From Cohnella terricola (GTDB lineage Bacteria; Bacillota; Bacilli; Paenibacillales; Paenibacillaceae), in the NCBI RefSeq assembly GCF_007786475.1, contig NZ_VNJJ01000002.1:186001-250000 (forward strand): 64,000 nucleotides of DNA, read 5' to 3'. Below the pieces are notes generated by a model. That model had not been told where the DNA came from. It saw only the letters and a list, made by a program, of their open reading frames with translations, and made no database searches. Shown one piece after another: positions 1-8,613 of this stretch. The position numbers were made by a program, and so were the translations under genes. How positions within the stretch are numbered: position 1 is the first letter of the stretch; each line of letters opens with the position of its first letter.

Positions 1-9
1 GCTCATCAT
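1..9 (-). CDS. Start of a divergently transcribed gene, cut off by the window edge
   Basis: On the minus strand an AGGAGG box (complement of 14-19) is followed by two tandem in-frame ATG codons at 9-7 and 6-4, which is how a gene start looks here. Only two or three codons lie in the window, so the product cannot be named. The gene is divergent from the AraC-type regulator that begins at 108. That arrangement is typical of an AraC regulator and its target, so the product may be the regulated enzyme; this last point is inference. Confidence 0.4.
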
Positions 10-107
10 TCATCCTCCTATAGATGATCTATTGTATTCCTATGCATTTACTTGGATTATACGCCAAATAAATGAAAAAAGGTAGTCAGAGGAGACTGTC
101 GACATTG

Positions 108-1025
108 ATGGAATCAAAAGAATCACTTGCTGCAGAAACAGCTCGCTTAGCTAGCCTTATCAGCACCCACGCCCCATATGATGGAACTTTCGGGAAACGC
201 ATCCCTAGCCTGTCCGTCAGTCGTTATTCGCAAGTCAATGAAAACTCTGTAAACTCATTCGACTTGCCCTCCATGTTAATCGTTGCTCAAGGTGCTAAGA
301 CTGTGACCGTTGGGCAAGAGGTCTATCGATTCCATCAATCGCAAATCCTGATGCTTCCCGTTGCCCTTCCTATTGCTTTGAAGGTCACTCAAGCTAGCCA
401 TCGTGAGCCTTATCTAAGCGTGAAATTGGTTCTAGACCCGCATAAAATTGCTGAATTAGCCCTCCGAGTATATCCAAAGGGCGTGCCAGCCGTAACGAAA
501 TGGAGCGCAGGTATTATTCTGGATGCCGACGTAGGGATGATTAGCACTGCATCAAGACTGTTGAATTGTTTGACGAATACCAGTGATGCAGAATTGCTTG
601 GCCCCCTTGCGATGGATGAAATTTTAATCCGAGTTCTGCGCAGCCCTATTGGAGCTCGCATCGCCGAACTTGGTTTTCCAGGATCGGAAGCCAATCGAGT
701 AACGAGAGCGATTACTTGGCTTCGTGATCATTACTCCGATCAAATAAAGGTTGCTGAATTGGCTGATATGGTACACATGAGTGAATCCACTTTTCGAGTG
801 CACTTCAAATCCATTACTTCAATGAGTCCTTTACAATACCAAAAAGCACTTCGCCTGCATGAAGCAAGACGGCTAATGCTCTCCGAAATCATGGATGCGA
901 CAACGGCGTGCTATCAAGTAGGTTATGTTAGCCCCTCTCAATTTAGTCGAGATTACAGCCGCTTTTTTGGAAGTCCACCACGCAGAGACGTTATCGGGTT
1001 ACGTCAACAAGTAACGAGTGGTTAA
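108..1025 (+). CDS. AraC-family transcriptional regulator with AraC_N cupin-type sensor domain
   Basis: This is a DNA-binding regulator of about 305 residues. The N-terminal 170 or so residues match the AraC_N sensor domain seen in regulators next to oxidoreductase genes. The last 100 residues carry the paired helix-turn-helix of the AraC/XylS family, with helices around VAELADMVHMSESTFRVHF and a second one around TTACYQVGYVSPSQFSRDY. An ATG at 72 is in frame, but the ribosome binding site AGAGGAG at 88-94 lies inside that extension and is correctly spaced only for the ATG at 108, so 108 is preferred. The gene is divergent from a gene at the window edge and convergent with the aldo/keto reductase at 1084. 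The ligand is unknown. The family call is firm; the regulated target is a guess. Confidence 0.85.
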   Translation: MESKESLAAETARLASLISTHAPYDGTFGKRIPSLSVSRYSQVNENSVNSFDLPSMLIVAQGAKTVTVGQEVYRFHQSQILMLPVALPIALKVTQASHREPYLSVKLVLDPHKIAELALRVYPKGVPAVTKWSAGIILDADVGMISTASRLLNCLTNTSDAELLGPLAMDEILIRVLRSPIGARIAELGFPGSEANRVTRAITWLRDHYSDQIKVAELADMVHMSESTFRVHFKSITSMSPLQYQKALRLHEARRLMLSEIMDATTACYQVGYVSPSQFSRDYSRFFGSPPRRDVIGLRQQVTSG

Positions 1026-1042
1026 TGACTATTCAAAGATCT

Positions 1043-1073
1043 AAAAAGAGAACGCCGCAATAAGGGCGTTCTC
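1043..1073 (-). terminator. Intrinsic terminator of the sulfur-locus unit
   Basis: A 9-bp perfect stem (1048-1056 with 1065-1073, GAGAACGCC/GGCGTTCTC) has an A-run at 1043-1047. On the minus strand this reads as a hairpin followed by five U, so it ends the transcript that includes the aldo/keto reductase. It may also serve the convergent regulator. Confidence 0.8.
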
Positions 1074-1083
1074 TCGAACACAG

Positions 1084-2052
1084 CTATGCTTCCTCGCTGC
1101 GGTCTGTGGCTAGCGGCGGGTCGATCGACAACGCCGTGATCTCGTTTCTCCACTCATCCGTGAAATCCAGATCTACTGCCGCAAGAGACGGCTCCAGTTG
1201 CTCTACATTGCGGGCGCCGATAATCGGTGAAGTAATCGCCGGGTGGCTAAGCACCCAAGCTACCGCTAAGGTGGCTGGATGAATGCCATGCTCGCGGGAA
1301 TATGCGGCGAATCTGTCCGCAATATCGTAATAGACATGGCTCTCATAGCGTTTCGTATAGTTGCTCTGTTCCACCAGCCTGCCGGAATCAGGCCTCTTGC
1401 CGATTCCGTATTTACCGGTCAGCAATCCCCCGCCGAGCGGACTGTAGCTAATAACCCCGAGCTTCTCCGATTCGGCCAGCGGCAGAAGCTCAACCTCGGC
1501 TTGGCGCTTAACGAGGTTGTACATGGGTTGAATCAGCTCGAAGCCGGCTAGGCTTTCTCTCGCCGAGATGCCAAGCGCCTTGGCGATCTGCCAAGCTGCC
1601 CAATTGCTCACGGCGGGATATAATATTTTTCCTTGCCGACGCAGATCATCCAATGCGCGTACTGTCTCCTCGATCGACGTTAGCGAATCGAAACGATGAA
1701 TAAAATAGAATTCGATACGATCCGTTTTAAGCCGTTTCAAACTCTTCTCCACCGACTGAAACAAGTGTCTGCGCGAGGCACCTCGTGCGTTAGGATCGGT
1801 TCCGAATTGAAACCCGGCCTTCGAGGTAATGACCAATTCGTCCCGTTTGCCCGCGATAAGTTCGCCCAGAATTTCTTCTGCCACCCCGCCGCTGTAAACG
1901 TCGGCGCTATCGAAAAAGTTAATGCCTTTGTCCAAGCATCGATGAAACAATTGTTTGGACGTCTCCTTGTCGGCGTTGCCGCCGAACGACATCGTCCCGA
2001 AACAGAGCTCTGACACCTGAATGCCCGTTTTTCCAACCGTTTTATACTTCAA
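1084..2052 (-). CDS. Aldo/keto reductase
   Basis: An NADPH-dependent (beta/alpha)8 barrel reductase of 322 residues, normal length for the family. The catalytic tetrad is visible as Asp48, Tyr53 (DSADVY), Lys78 (TSKAG) and His119 (FIHRFD). The probable start codon is TTG at 2052-2050, with ATGGAGG about ten bases upstream. The gene begins 32 bases after the DszB/DszC-like fusion and ends just before a terminator, so it is the last gene of the minus-strand sulfur unit. A role in reducing aldehydes or ketones released by C-S bond cleavage is plausible but is inference from position only. Confidence 0.88.
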   Translation of the reverse strand: MKYKTVGKTGIQVSELCFGTMSFGGNADKETSKQLFHRCLDKGINFFDSADVYSGGVAEEILGELIAGKRDELVITSKAGFQFGTDPNARGASRRHLFQSVEKSLKRLKTDRIEFYFIHRFDSLTSIEETVRALDDLRRQGKILYPAVSNWAAWQIAKALGISARESLAGFELIQPMYNLVKRQAEVELLPLAESEKLGVISYSPLGGGLLTGKYGIGKRPDSGRLVEQSNYTKRYESHVYYDIADRFAAYSREHGIHPATLAVAWVLSHPAITSPIIGARNVEQLEPSLAAVDLDFTDEWRNEITALSIDPPLATDRSEEA

Positions 2053-2084
2053 GTTCCGCTTGCCTCCATTGTCGACTATTTCCG

Positions 2085-4322
2085 CTAAATTTTGAATTCA
2101 TGATAAACGCCGTTGAGGAACCACTTGCCTACGTTATGAAGCTTGAGGCGAGCCGGATCGTGCAGCGTATGGATGCGGACGTTACGCCAATGACGGTCGT
2201 AGTTGTACTTGCGATCCATCGAGGATGTGCCCGCGACTTCGAATAGGGCGTTCGTAATTTCGATCGCGGTCTCCGTAACGAGCCATTTCGCCGAATCCAC
2301 CGTCAATGCGGCTTGTCCTGCCGTCTCCGCGTTCAGATCCTTCTTCGCTGCATCGATGGCGTCCGCGGCTCGATCTAGCAATGCTTCCGCTGCTTGCAAG
2401 CGAATGCCGAGCTCTCCGAACCGGCGGATCAGATCTGGCTCCTCCGACGCGCTGGTCGCCCCGCTGCCGTAAGCAGGACGCGTGCGCTCTCGGACGAACA
2501 ACGCCGCATCCTCCAAAGCAGCCTTAGCGATACCGATGTCAACCGCCGCATGCATGATTTGACCAAATGCCGAGAAATACTGCGGTCCCTCGAAAATTTT
2601 CCAATGTTGGAATAGATCGCGTTCCGGCACTTTTACTTCCCGGAGCACGACGCTGCCACTAGCCGTCGTACGCTGGCCGATGCCAGACCAATCGTCCAGC
2701 ACGGTTACGCCCGAAGCATGTCTCGGTACGAAAGCGGTCAATCGCTTCTCATCTTCATCCAGTGCAGTGACGGGAATCCAATGGGAATAAAGCGCCCCGG
2801 TCGAATAATATTTGCTGCCGGAAAGTTCATAACCTTCCTCGCCACCCGATTTCCTAATCGAGGTCAATATTCGTTTTTCGCCTTTGTTGCCGCTTCGCTC
2901 AGCCAAAGCATTGCCGAATTGAGCACCCTTCAGCACCTCACTGAAGAAAAAGCTTTTCTGTTCCTCGCTGCCGATAAGCTCGATTGACTTTAAAAAGAAA
3001 TGATGGTTTTGCGGTATTTGACCAATCGATCCGTCGGCGTGCGAGATGATCTTGAAGATTTCCACAAGTGTGCGGGTACTCACGTCTGGCCCGCCGTACG
3101 CCTTCGGCACAACCAGTCCAAGTAAGCCAAGCTCTGCGAGTCGCTTCATTTCCCAGAGCGGTAGCTTGCGCCGACGATCCCGCTCCGAAGCACCCGGTCG
3201 AATCTCCTCAGCGAAAGTTCGTGCCGCCTCAAGCGCATCCTCGTCCCCAGTAAGTATCCGAGCTGGTTGACGATCTGTAAAGAACGAGTCCGGCAGATCA
3301 CTCTCCGCATATTGGGAGATCGGCTCGTTCTGGGGAATCTCGATCTGCCCACCGTCCAAGAGCGATTGCGCCCTCTGAATGATTGCTTGGTCCAGCGCAT
3401 CGTCCAATGAAACATTCTGTTTCAGCAAATCGAGCGACTGCAGCTCCTTCTGGAGGTGGACGAGACGGTTCCAATTGTCATCTGTGACGGCTGTCCCGAA
3501 TTGTTTGTACAGGTGCTCCGAAAAGACAGACTCAACGGCTTCTTCGGGCAAACCGAATTGTTTGGCTGCGAACCTGTGCGCTTCGCCGTGGTTCTCCGAA
3601 GCCCAATTGGAAGCAAGGAAGAGATGGGCTAGAATGCGTTCCACCCATTCTGGATGTTCTACAATCAAGCCTGAGGAAGCTGTCAACACCGCCACGGCGG
3701 GATTATAGGAAATGTAATCCTCCAGTTCTCGAACGCCGAGCAACTGACGAGTCTGCTCAGTGAGAGCGTTGCTTGCGTAGACGGCATCCACCTTTCCGAG
3801 CAGCAGAGCTTGCAATTCCCGCCTCCCGGCATTTAAATCGTCCACTCCCTCAGTGTGATGGAGTTCTAACCAATTCAGTCTATCCGACGAGATCCCGGTC
3901 CGCATAAGCGCGGCATCCAGATTCTTTTTCGCTTCGCGAATGCGGATAACTTCATCGGGATTGCCGCTATAGGTGATATTCAGTTTAGTATTCTTCAAAT
4001 CCGCCACGGTCCGAAAAGGCGATTCCGAACGTATGAGTATCGACTCTCGCCGATACTGAAGCGTAAGTCCGACGATGCGAATATCTTCCCCAGAAGATAA
4101 ACGCCGCAGCACCCGCGCTGGACTCTCGAATTGAAGCGTATAATCAGCCGCAGTGCTTGTGCTAAACCTCAAACCGCTGCTTCCATAGGCACTGGCATAT
4201 CGAATCGCCGGGATGCCTCTCCGCCGAAGATCGAGCGGCAACTCCCCAAGTTCGTAGGCAAGTCCAATTACGTCAGCAACTTCCGGCTCCACCACAGGCG
4301 GAGCTTCTATTTTAATCGACAT
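2085..4322 (-). CDS. Fusion of a DszB/SsuA-fold domain with a DszC/SfnB-type flavin monooxygenase
   Basis: A 745-residue two-domain protein. Residues 1 to about 330 align by eye with DszB (2-hydroxybiphenyl-2-sulfinate desulfinase, a type 2 periplasmic-binding-protein fold): shared landmarks include the region around IRIVGLTLQYRRESILIRSESP and the TASSGLIVEHP stretch. Residues from about 365 to the end are an acyl-CoA-dehydrogenase-fold, FMNH2-dependent monooxygenase like DszC/SfnB (YYSTGALYSHW, DDWSGIGQRTTASG, YDRHWRNVRIHTLHDP). The whole protein has no cysteine and only about five methionines. DszB's catalytic Cys27, His60 and Arg70 have no counterparts, so desulfinase activity by the known mechanism is unlikely and the front domain may only bind substrate. 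An ATG at 4385 is in frame, but the AAGGAGG box precedes ATG 4322. The domain call is good; the substrate is unknown. Confidence 0.8.
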   Translation of the reverse strand: MSIKIEAPPVVEPEVADVIGLAYELGELPLDLRRRGIPAIRYASAYGSSGLRFSTSTAADYTLQFESPARVLRRLSSGEDIRIVGLTLQYRRESILIRSESPFRTVADLKNTKLNITYSGNPDEVIRIREAKKNLDAALMRTGISSDRLNWLELHHTEGVDDLNAGRRELQALLLGKVDAVYASNALTEQTRQLLGVRELEDYISYNPAVAVLTASSGLIVEHPEWVERILAHLFLASNWASENHGEAHRFAAKQFGLPEEAVESVFSEHLYKQFGTAVTDDNWNRLVHLQKELQSLDLLKQNVSLDDALDQAIIQRAQSLLDGGQIEIPQNEPISQYAESDLPDSFFTDRQPARILTGDEDALEAARTFAEEIRPGASERDRRRKLPLWEMKRLAELGLLGLVVPKAYGGPDVSTRTLVEIFKIISHADGSIGQIPQNHHFFLKSIELIGSEEQKSFFFSEVLKGAQFGNALAERSGNKGEKRILTSIRKSGGEEGYELSGSKYYSTGALYSHWIPVTALDEDEKRLTAFVPRHASGVTVLDDWSGIGQRTTASGSVVLREVKVPERDLFQHWKIFEGPQYFSAFGQIMHAAVDIGIAKAALEDAALFVRERTRPAYGSGATSASEEPDLIRRFGELGIRLQAAEALLDRAADAIDAAKKDLNAETAGQAALTVDSAKWLVTETAIEITNALFEVAGTSSMDRKYNYDRHWRNVRIHTLHDPARLKLHNVGKWFLNGVYHEFKI

Positions 4323-4410
4323 ACCTTTCCTCCTTTTTAGGTTGATCGAAATATACCTTGTATTGGAAAGGGCTGCTATTCGCATTTTCTCCAGTTAAAT
4401 GGTCAAGACA

Positions 4411-5640
4411 TTAATTGTTTGCAATTCCGGTCTGCCAGCCGATAGGTGGGCGAGTTCCATTAACCGTGTAGTCGCCCACGATTCTCTCTTTGTAGATCAG
4501 AGGGTTGTGTGAAGTGATCGTCCGGGCGTTGCGCCAATAACGATCCAGCCCTTTCGCTCGGGCGGTGGCCGAGGCGCCGAGCGCATCGAAGATGGAAGAA
4601 ACGGCTTCCAGCGTTAGTCTGGCAACGACCGTCTGTGCTTGTGCCACTTCGATATCGGCCTCGTCTTTTATCTTATCCGCATACTCGGCATCGGCGGTCG
4701 CCTCGATGTCGTACACTCTCTGCAAGGCTTGTGCAGCCTTCAATACGATCGCTCCCGCGGCATACGCTTGGCTATGCACACGCCCAACAACCTGAAGCAC
4801 TTGCGGATCCTCGGCAGAAGTGTTGGCTGCCGCATGCGAGAACGTTCTCCGGCGTTCCTTAACCGCCGCCGAGACATCCCTCGCAGCCGCCCTGGCAATA
4901 CCCGCCAATGTCGCGAGATGAACCATCTGGACGAATGCCGTGCCATATTTCGGATACGATTCGCGTTTCAACACTTCGTCCTTGTCCACTGGCGTATCTG
5001 CAAACGTCGTCGTACCGCTAGCCGTAAGCGTCTGGCCGAATCCTGCCCAATCGTCCACAATGTCGATCCCTTTCGCCGTCACCGGTACGATCGCCGTCAC
5101 AAATTCGTCTTCTTCGTCAGTTGCTCCCACGACGATCCAATCCGCATAGATCGTGCCCGTCGAATAATACTTCACTCCGTTTAGCCTCAAGTGTCCCTCA
5201 CTCTTGGACAATTTCGTAGCGTAGCTCCCAACCTTCGACTCTCCGGTCTCCGTCTGAGCGTTGCCAATGAGAGCCCCCTCCGCCAACCGCTTCAGCCATC
5301 TATCCCGCTGCTCGCCTTCCGGCAAGCCCAAGATTCTCTCCGTGAAACCGAAATGAATTCGCATCGCCTGCGGCAGATTTGAATCCGCCTCCGCCAATTC
5401 GATCAGCAGGTTGAAAAATTCGGGAAGCGTTGCACCGAACCCGCCCTTTTCCTGGGGAATCCGTAAGGCTCCGAAGCCGATTTCCTTTAACCATCCGATT
5501 TCTTCGTATAGCAGTTTACGGTTTAAGTCTCTCTGAACGGAGCCTTCCCGAATTCGATGAAAAGTCTGTCTAAATCGATCTGCAAGCTGATCGTAGCTGT
5601 CCGAAGGATCGCTACCCCATACGCCTTTTGTGTCTCCCAT
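4411..5640 (-). CDS. DszC/SfnB-type flavin-dependent monooxygenase
   Basis: About 409 residues with the acyl-CoA dehydrogenase fold used by DszC (dibenzothiophene monooxygenase), SfnB and related FMNH2-dependent enzymes. Family landmarks are GFGALRIPQEKGGFGAT near the N terminus, NAQTE, KYYSTGTIYADW, DDWAGFGQTLTASG and the C-terminal DRYWRNARTITSHNP. It should oxidise a sulfur compound and needs reduced flavin from a separate reductase, none of which is encoded in this window. The protein has no cysteine. The start at 5640 follows an AAGGAGGAG box; an in-frame ATG at 5664 lies upstream of that box and is rejected. It sits between metQ and the fusion gene, 88 bases upstream of the latter, so the two DszC-like proteins are probably co-expressed. 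Confidence 0.85.
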   Translation of the reverse strand: MGDTKGVWGSDPSDSYDQLADRFRQTFHRIREGSVQRDLNRKLLYEEIGWLKEIGFGALRIPQEKGGFGATLPEFFNLLIELAEADSNLPQAMRIHFGFTERILGLPEGEQRDRWLKRLAEGALIGNAQTETGESKVGSYATKLSKSEGHLRLNGVKYYSTGTIYADWIVVGATDEEDEFVTAIVPVTAKGIDIVDDWAGFGQTLTASGTTTFADTPVDKDEVLKRESYPKYGTAFVQMVHLATLAGIARAAARDVSAAVKERRRTFSHAAANTSAEDPQVLQVVGRVHSQAYAAGAIVLKAAQALQRVYDIEATADAEYADKIKDEADIEVAQAQTVVARLTLEAVSSIFDALGASATARAKGLDRYWRNARTITSHNPLIYKERIVGDYTVNGTRPPIGWQTGIANN

Positions 5641-5696
5641 CCTGCTCCTCCTTGTTGATTTCACAACTCAAGTGTTCGCCTTCCGATACGCTCAAC

Positions 5697-5751
5697 GGAC
5701 TCTTAACGACTGCTCCCCGGTAAAATTACCGGTAAGCAGCCGTAGGAGTCC
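5697..5751 (-). repeat. Nested three-tier inverted repeat between metQ and the dszC-like gene
   Basis: Three nested complementary pairs share one centre: GGACTC 5697-5702 with GAGTCC 5746-5751, CTGCT 5710-5714 with AGCAG 5735-5739, and CCGGTA 5717-5722 with TACCGG 5727-5732. No U-run follows on the minus strand, so it is not a classical terminator. It could act as an RNA stabiliser for the metNIQ part of the transcript, a processing site or a partial attenuator. Confidence 0.6.
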
Positions 5752-5776
5752 CTAAGAATCGGTGCAGATCTTTTAA

Positions 5777-6754
5777 TTACTTCGCTTTTTCCGCTTTAAT
5801 ATTTTCGATCAATTGATCTAACGTTTGTTGGAGCTGCTCGACCGGGATGTTCGTAACGAAGCTGGCTCCGTTCGTATCCTTTAATACGGCTTCTTCGATA
5901 TCCGGCTGCTGATAGAGTTTAGCAAGCTCCAGGTAGGTAGCGTTATTAACGTCTGCCCTGCGAACGGCGAAGACATTGACATAAGGTCTTGTCGACTCGG
6001 CTTTAGGATCATCATGGAAAATAGCATCCGCTAGCTTCAGACCTGCTTGCCCCGCAATACCACCGTTAATAATCGATGCTGCAACATCCGGCAGAACACG
6101 AGGAGTTTGTTGGGCTACGACTGGAACGATTTTAATTTTGTGCGGGTTCTCGACGATGTCGTCAGGAGTAGCAAACAAACCTGGGTTATCCTTCAGCTTG
6201 ATCAGACCTGCTTGTTGAAGCACAAGCAACCCGCGGCCTTGATTAGACGGATCGTCAGGAATGGCGATTTTGGAGCCTTCTGGAATCTCGTCAACCGTTT
6301 TGTATTTTTGGGAATACAGACCGAGCGGTGCGACAACGGTTGAACCGATCGGTACGATGTCCAGATTATGCTCCACATTAAATTTGCTTAGGAAAGCCAG
6401 ATGCTGGAACGAGTTAATGTCGACTTCGTTATTCGCCAATGCCAAGTTAGGCAATGTGTAATCGGCAAACTCAATCAACTGGATATCGACATTCAGTTCC
6501 TTTTTCGCTTTTTCCTTAAACAGCGGCCATTGCGGGCCGTCTGATCCGGTTACGCCGATCTTGACCTTGATAGGTTCTTTAGGAGGTTCAGGAGACGGTG
6601 ACGGAGAAGGTGATTCTACAGCGGCAGCGGATGCCGGCGCCGAGCTTTCCGGTGCAGCAGCTTGCTTGTTATTCCCGGAATTTTTGTTGCCGCAAGCGGT
6701 AACCACCAGAATTGCGAGAATGACTACTAAGCTAAGCCATAATTGTTTTTTCAT
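5777..6754 (-). CDS. metQ: MetQ-type substrate-binding lipoprotein of a methionine/organosulfur ABC importer
   Basis: A lipoprotein of about 325 residues with a signal peptide ending in VVTAC; Cys21 would be lipidated. A Ser/Pro/Glu-rich linker (SPSPSPSPEPP) precedes the NlpA/MetQ-type binding domain, recognised by KVGVTGSDGPQW, NSFQHLAFL and AIPDDPSNQGRGL-like segments. It should hand a methionine-like or other small sulfur compound to MetI/MetN. The ATG at 6754 with GGAG ten bases upstream fits the signal peptide; an in-frame ATG at 6799 would put 15 extra residues before it and is not used. It is the third gene of metN-metI-metQ. The true ligand could be an organosulfur substrate of the neighbouring monooxygenases; this is inference. 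Confidence 0.88.
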   Translation of the reverse strand: MKKQLWLSLVVILAILVVTACGNKNSGNNKQAAAPESSAPASAAAVESPSPSPSPEPPKEPIKVKIGVTGSDGPQWPLFKEKAKKELNVDIQLIEFADYTLPNLALANNEVDINSFQHLAFLSKFNVEHNLDIVPIGSTVVAPLGLYSQKYKTVDEIPEGSKIAIPDDPSNQGRGLLVLQQAGLIKLKDNPGLFATPDDIVENPHKIKIVPVVAQQTPRVLPDVAASIINGGIAGQAGLKLADAIFHDDPKAESTRPYVNVFAVRRADVNNATYLELAKLYQQPDIEEAVLKDTNGASFVTNIPVEQLQQTLDQLIENIKAEKAK

Positions 6755-6808
6755 TGAAATCCAGCTCCATTCGAATAGTTTTTTTTGTTTGGAAGACAAG
6801 GCCGCAGA

Positions 6809-7471
6809 TTACCGGCGCAAAAACTTGCGCGAGATCCGATTGCCCAGGAACTGAGCAATCTGTACAAGAATAATAAGGATAACGATGGTGACTAGCATTA
6901 CCGAGCTATCAAAGCGCTGATAGCCATATGTCATCGCTAGGTGGCCTAAACCACCTCCTCCAACCGTTCCTGCCATTGCCGAGAAATCGATAAGCGCAAC
7001 GGTTATGAACGTTAAACCAAGTATGAGGGGGCCGAGCGCTTCTAGGACAAGTACGCCGAATACAATCTGGAACCAATTGGCTCCCATCGCTTTGGCCGCT
7101 TCGATAATGCCCGGATCGATAGAGACGAGGTTATTCTCAACCACTCTGGCAATAACGAATGAAGCCACGATAGCCATCGGGAAAACAGCTGCCCACGTTC
7201 CAATGGTTGTGCCGATGACAAATCGCGTTACGGGACTGATCGTCACTAGGAAAATAATGAATGGAATCGGGCGAATGATATTAATAAACAAATTTAATAT
7301 CATAAAAATGATTCGGTTTTCCAGAATGTTTCCTTTGCGTGTAACAAACAGCAGAAGTCCAAGGATCAATCCGAACAAACTCGATACAACAAGGGTTACC
7401 AACACCATCGTTAAGGTTTGGCCGGTCGACTCTAAAAGTCGCGGCCCAAATGTACTCCAATCAACTTTCAT
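6809..7471 (-). CDS. metI: MetI-type ABC importer permease
   Basis: A polytopic membrane protein of about 220 residues with roughly five transmembrane helices and the permease EAA loop (IEAAKAMGANWFQIVFG), where the ATPase docks. The start ATG at 7471 follows GGGAGG with a normal spacer and overlaps the end of metN by 11 bases, showing translational coupling. A longer in-frame start at 7513 lies inside metN and is not needed. Together with MetN and MetQ it forms a methionine-uptake (MUT-family) ABC importer. Confidence 0.9.
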   Translation of the reverse strand: MKVDWSTFGPRLLESTGQTLTMVLVTLVVSSLFGLILGLLLFVTRKGNILENRIIFMILNLFINIIRPIPFIIFLVTISPVTRFVIGTTIGTWAAVFPMAIVASFVIARVVENNLVSIDPGIIEAAKAMGANWFQIVFGVLVLEALGPLILGLTFITVALIDFSAMAGTVGGGGLGHLAMTYGYQRFDSSVMLVTIVILIILVQIAQFLGNRISRKFLRR

Positions 7472-8486
7472 GATCGATAACCTCCCTGAACTCGACGCTC
7501 TCTCCCAGTTCATTGATCACTTCGTTGATTTTGCCGTTCTCTGCGGTAAACTCTACGATGAGGCTGCCGAACAATTTGCCCTGTAACTCATTGATGCTGC
7601 CATAAATAATGTTAAAATCGACATCATATTTTTTCGTAGCCCTCGACAAGATTGGCTCGCTTGCTATGCCGTCTTTGTAGATGATTCTAAACAGCCTTCC
7701 TTTGTGGTCTCTCTTTAACTTTTCCAGTAATTTAGGGGAAAGCTTGTCGTTCTGTACGGAACCGATGAAGTTCTGGGTTGTTTGTTTCTGCGGATTGGCA
7801 AATAGATCGAATACGTTCCCCTCCTCGATGACTCTCCCCTGCTCCATAACCGCGACTCGGTCGCATATACTGCGAATGACGTGCATTTCATGAGTGATCA
7901 AGAGAATGGTGATGTTGTACTCCTCATTTACTTTTTTGAGCAGTTTGAGAATCTCATTCGTCGTTTCTGGATCAAGGGCAGAGGTTGCCTCATCACAGAT
8001 GAGAATGTCCGGTGATGTCGCTAACGCTCTCGCGATGCCGACCCGCTGCTTTTGTCCTCCGGACAACTGCTCGGGATACTGATCGGCTTTGTCCTCTAAT
8101 CCGACAAATCGAAGCAATTCTTCGACTCTTTGTTTGAGCTGATGCTTTGGATACCCCCCCAGCTTTAACGGATAGGCTACATTGCCGAATACGGTTCGGG
8201 AGTTGAATAGATTAAAGGTCTGAAAGATCATCCCGATTCGTCTGCGCAGATGACGAAGCTCCTTGGACGAGATTTCAGTAACGTCACGATCGTTAACCAG
8301 AATTCTGCCTTCCGTAGGCCGTTCCAGCAAATTCACGAGCCGAAGAAGCGTACTTTTCCCAGCTCCGCTATATCCAATTACGCCATAGATTTCTCCTTTC
8401 TCAACAGCTAAGGAGACATCTTCGACAGCGCGGATAGGTTTATTCTTGGGGCCGAATGTTTTGCCGACGGACTCAAATTTAATCAA
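7461..8486 (-). CDS. metN: MetN-type ABC importer ATPase with C-terminal NIL domain
   Basis: About 341 residues. The ATPase core has a Walker A motif GYSGAGKST near residues 38-46, the signature LSGGQKQR, and a Walker B ILICDEATSALDP. The last 80 or so residues form a NIL (ACT-like) domain, which in MetN proteins binds methionine and inhibits transport. The most likely start is TTG at 8486-8484, placed seven bases after AAAGGAGAG; the ATG at 8540 lacks such a box. The gene follows a structured leader with an intrinsic terminator (8572-8672), which probably controls the whole minus-strand unit. Confidence 0.92.
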   Translation of the reverse strand: MIKFESVGKTFGPKNKPIRAVEDVSLAVEKGEIYGVIGYSGAGKSTLLRLVNLLERPTEGRILVNDRDVTEISSKELRHLRRRIGMIFQTFNLFNSRTVFGNVAYPLKLGGYPKHQLKQRVEELLRFVGLEDKADQYPEQLSGGQKQRVGIARALATSPDILICDEATSALDPETTNEILKLLKKVNEEYNITILLITHEMHVIRSICDRVAVMEQGRVIEEGNVFDLFANPQKQTTQNFIGSVQNDKLSPKLLEKLKRDHKGRLFRIIYKDGIASEPILSRATKKYDVDFNIIYGSINELQGKLFGSLIVEFTAENGKINEVINELGESVEFREVIDHES

Positions 8487-8571
8487 TACTGATCTCTCCT
8501 TTGCAGCGTGTAGCCTAATAAATGCGTCGCTTAAACTCATAAAACAGATAAAAATAGTCGGAAATGATGTT

Positions 8572-8608
8572 AAAAAAAGAACCCTCCCCCGTTTTCGGAA
8601 GAGGATTC
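8572..8608 (-). terminator. Intrinsic terminator inside the metN leader (attenuator)
   Basis: A 13-bp stem (8579-8591 with 8596-8608) with a four-base loop is followed on the minus strand by seven U (8578-8572). It lies before metN and downstream of the minus-strand promoter, so it must be read through or disrupted for metNIQ expression. Its 5' arm (CCTCTTC in the RNA) can also pair with GAGGGGG in the preceding element, which offers an antiterminator. Confidence 0.85.
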
Positions 8609-8613
8609 GCTCA

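Noticed and set aside
4639-5184. Plus-strand open frame of 181 codons opposite the dszC-like gene
   Set aside because: It is antisense to a well-supported gene, is rich in Arg, His and Cys, and has no ribosome binding site.
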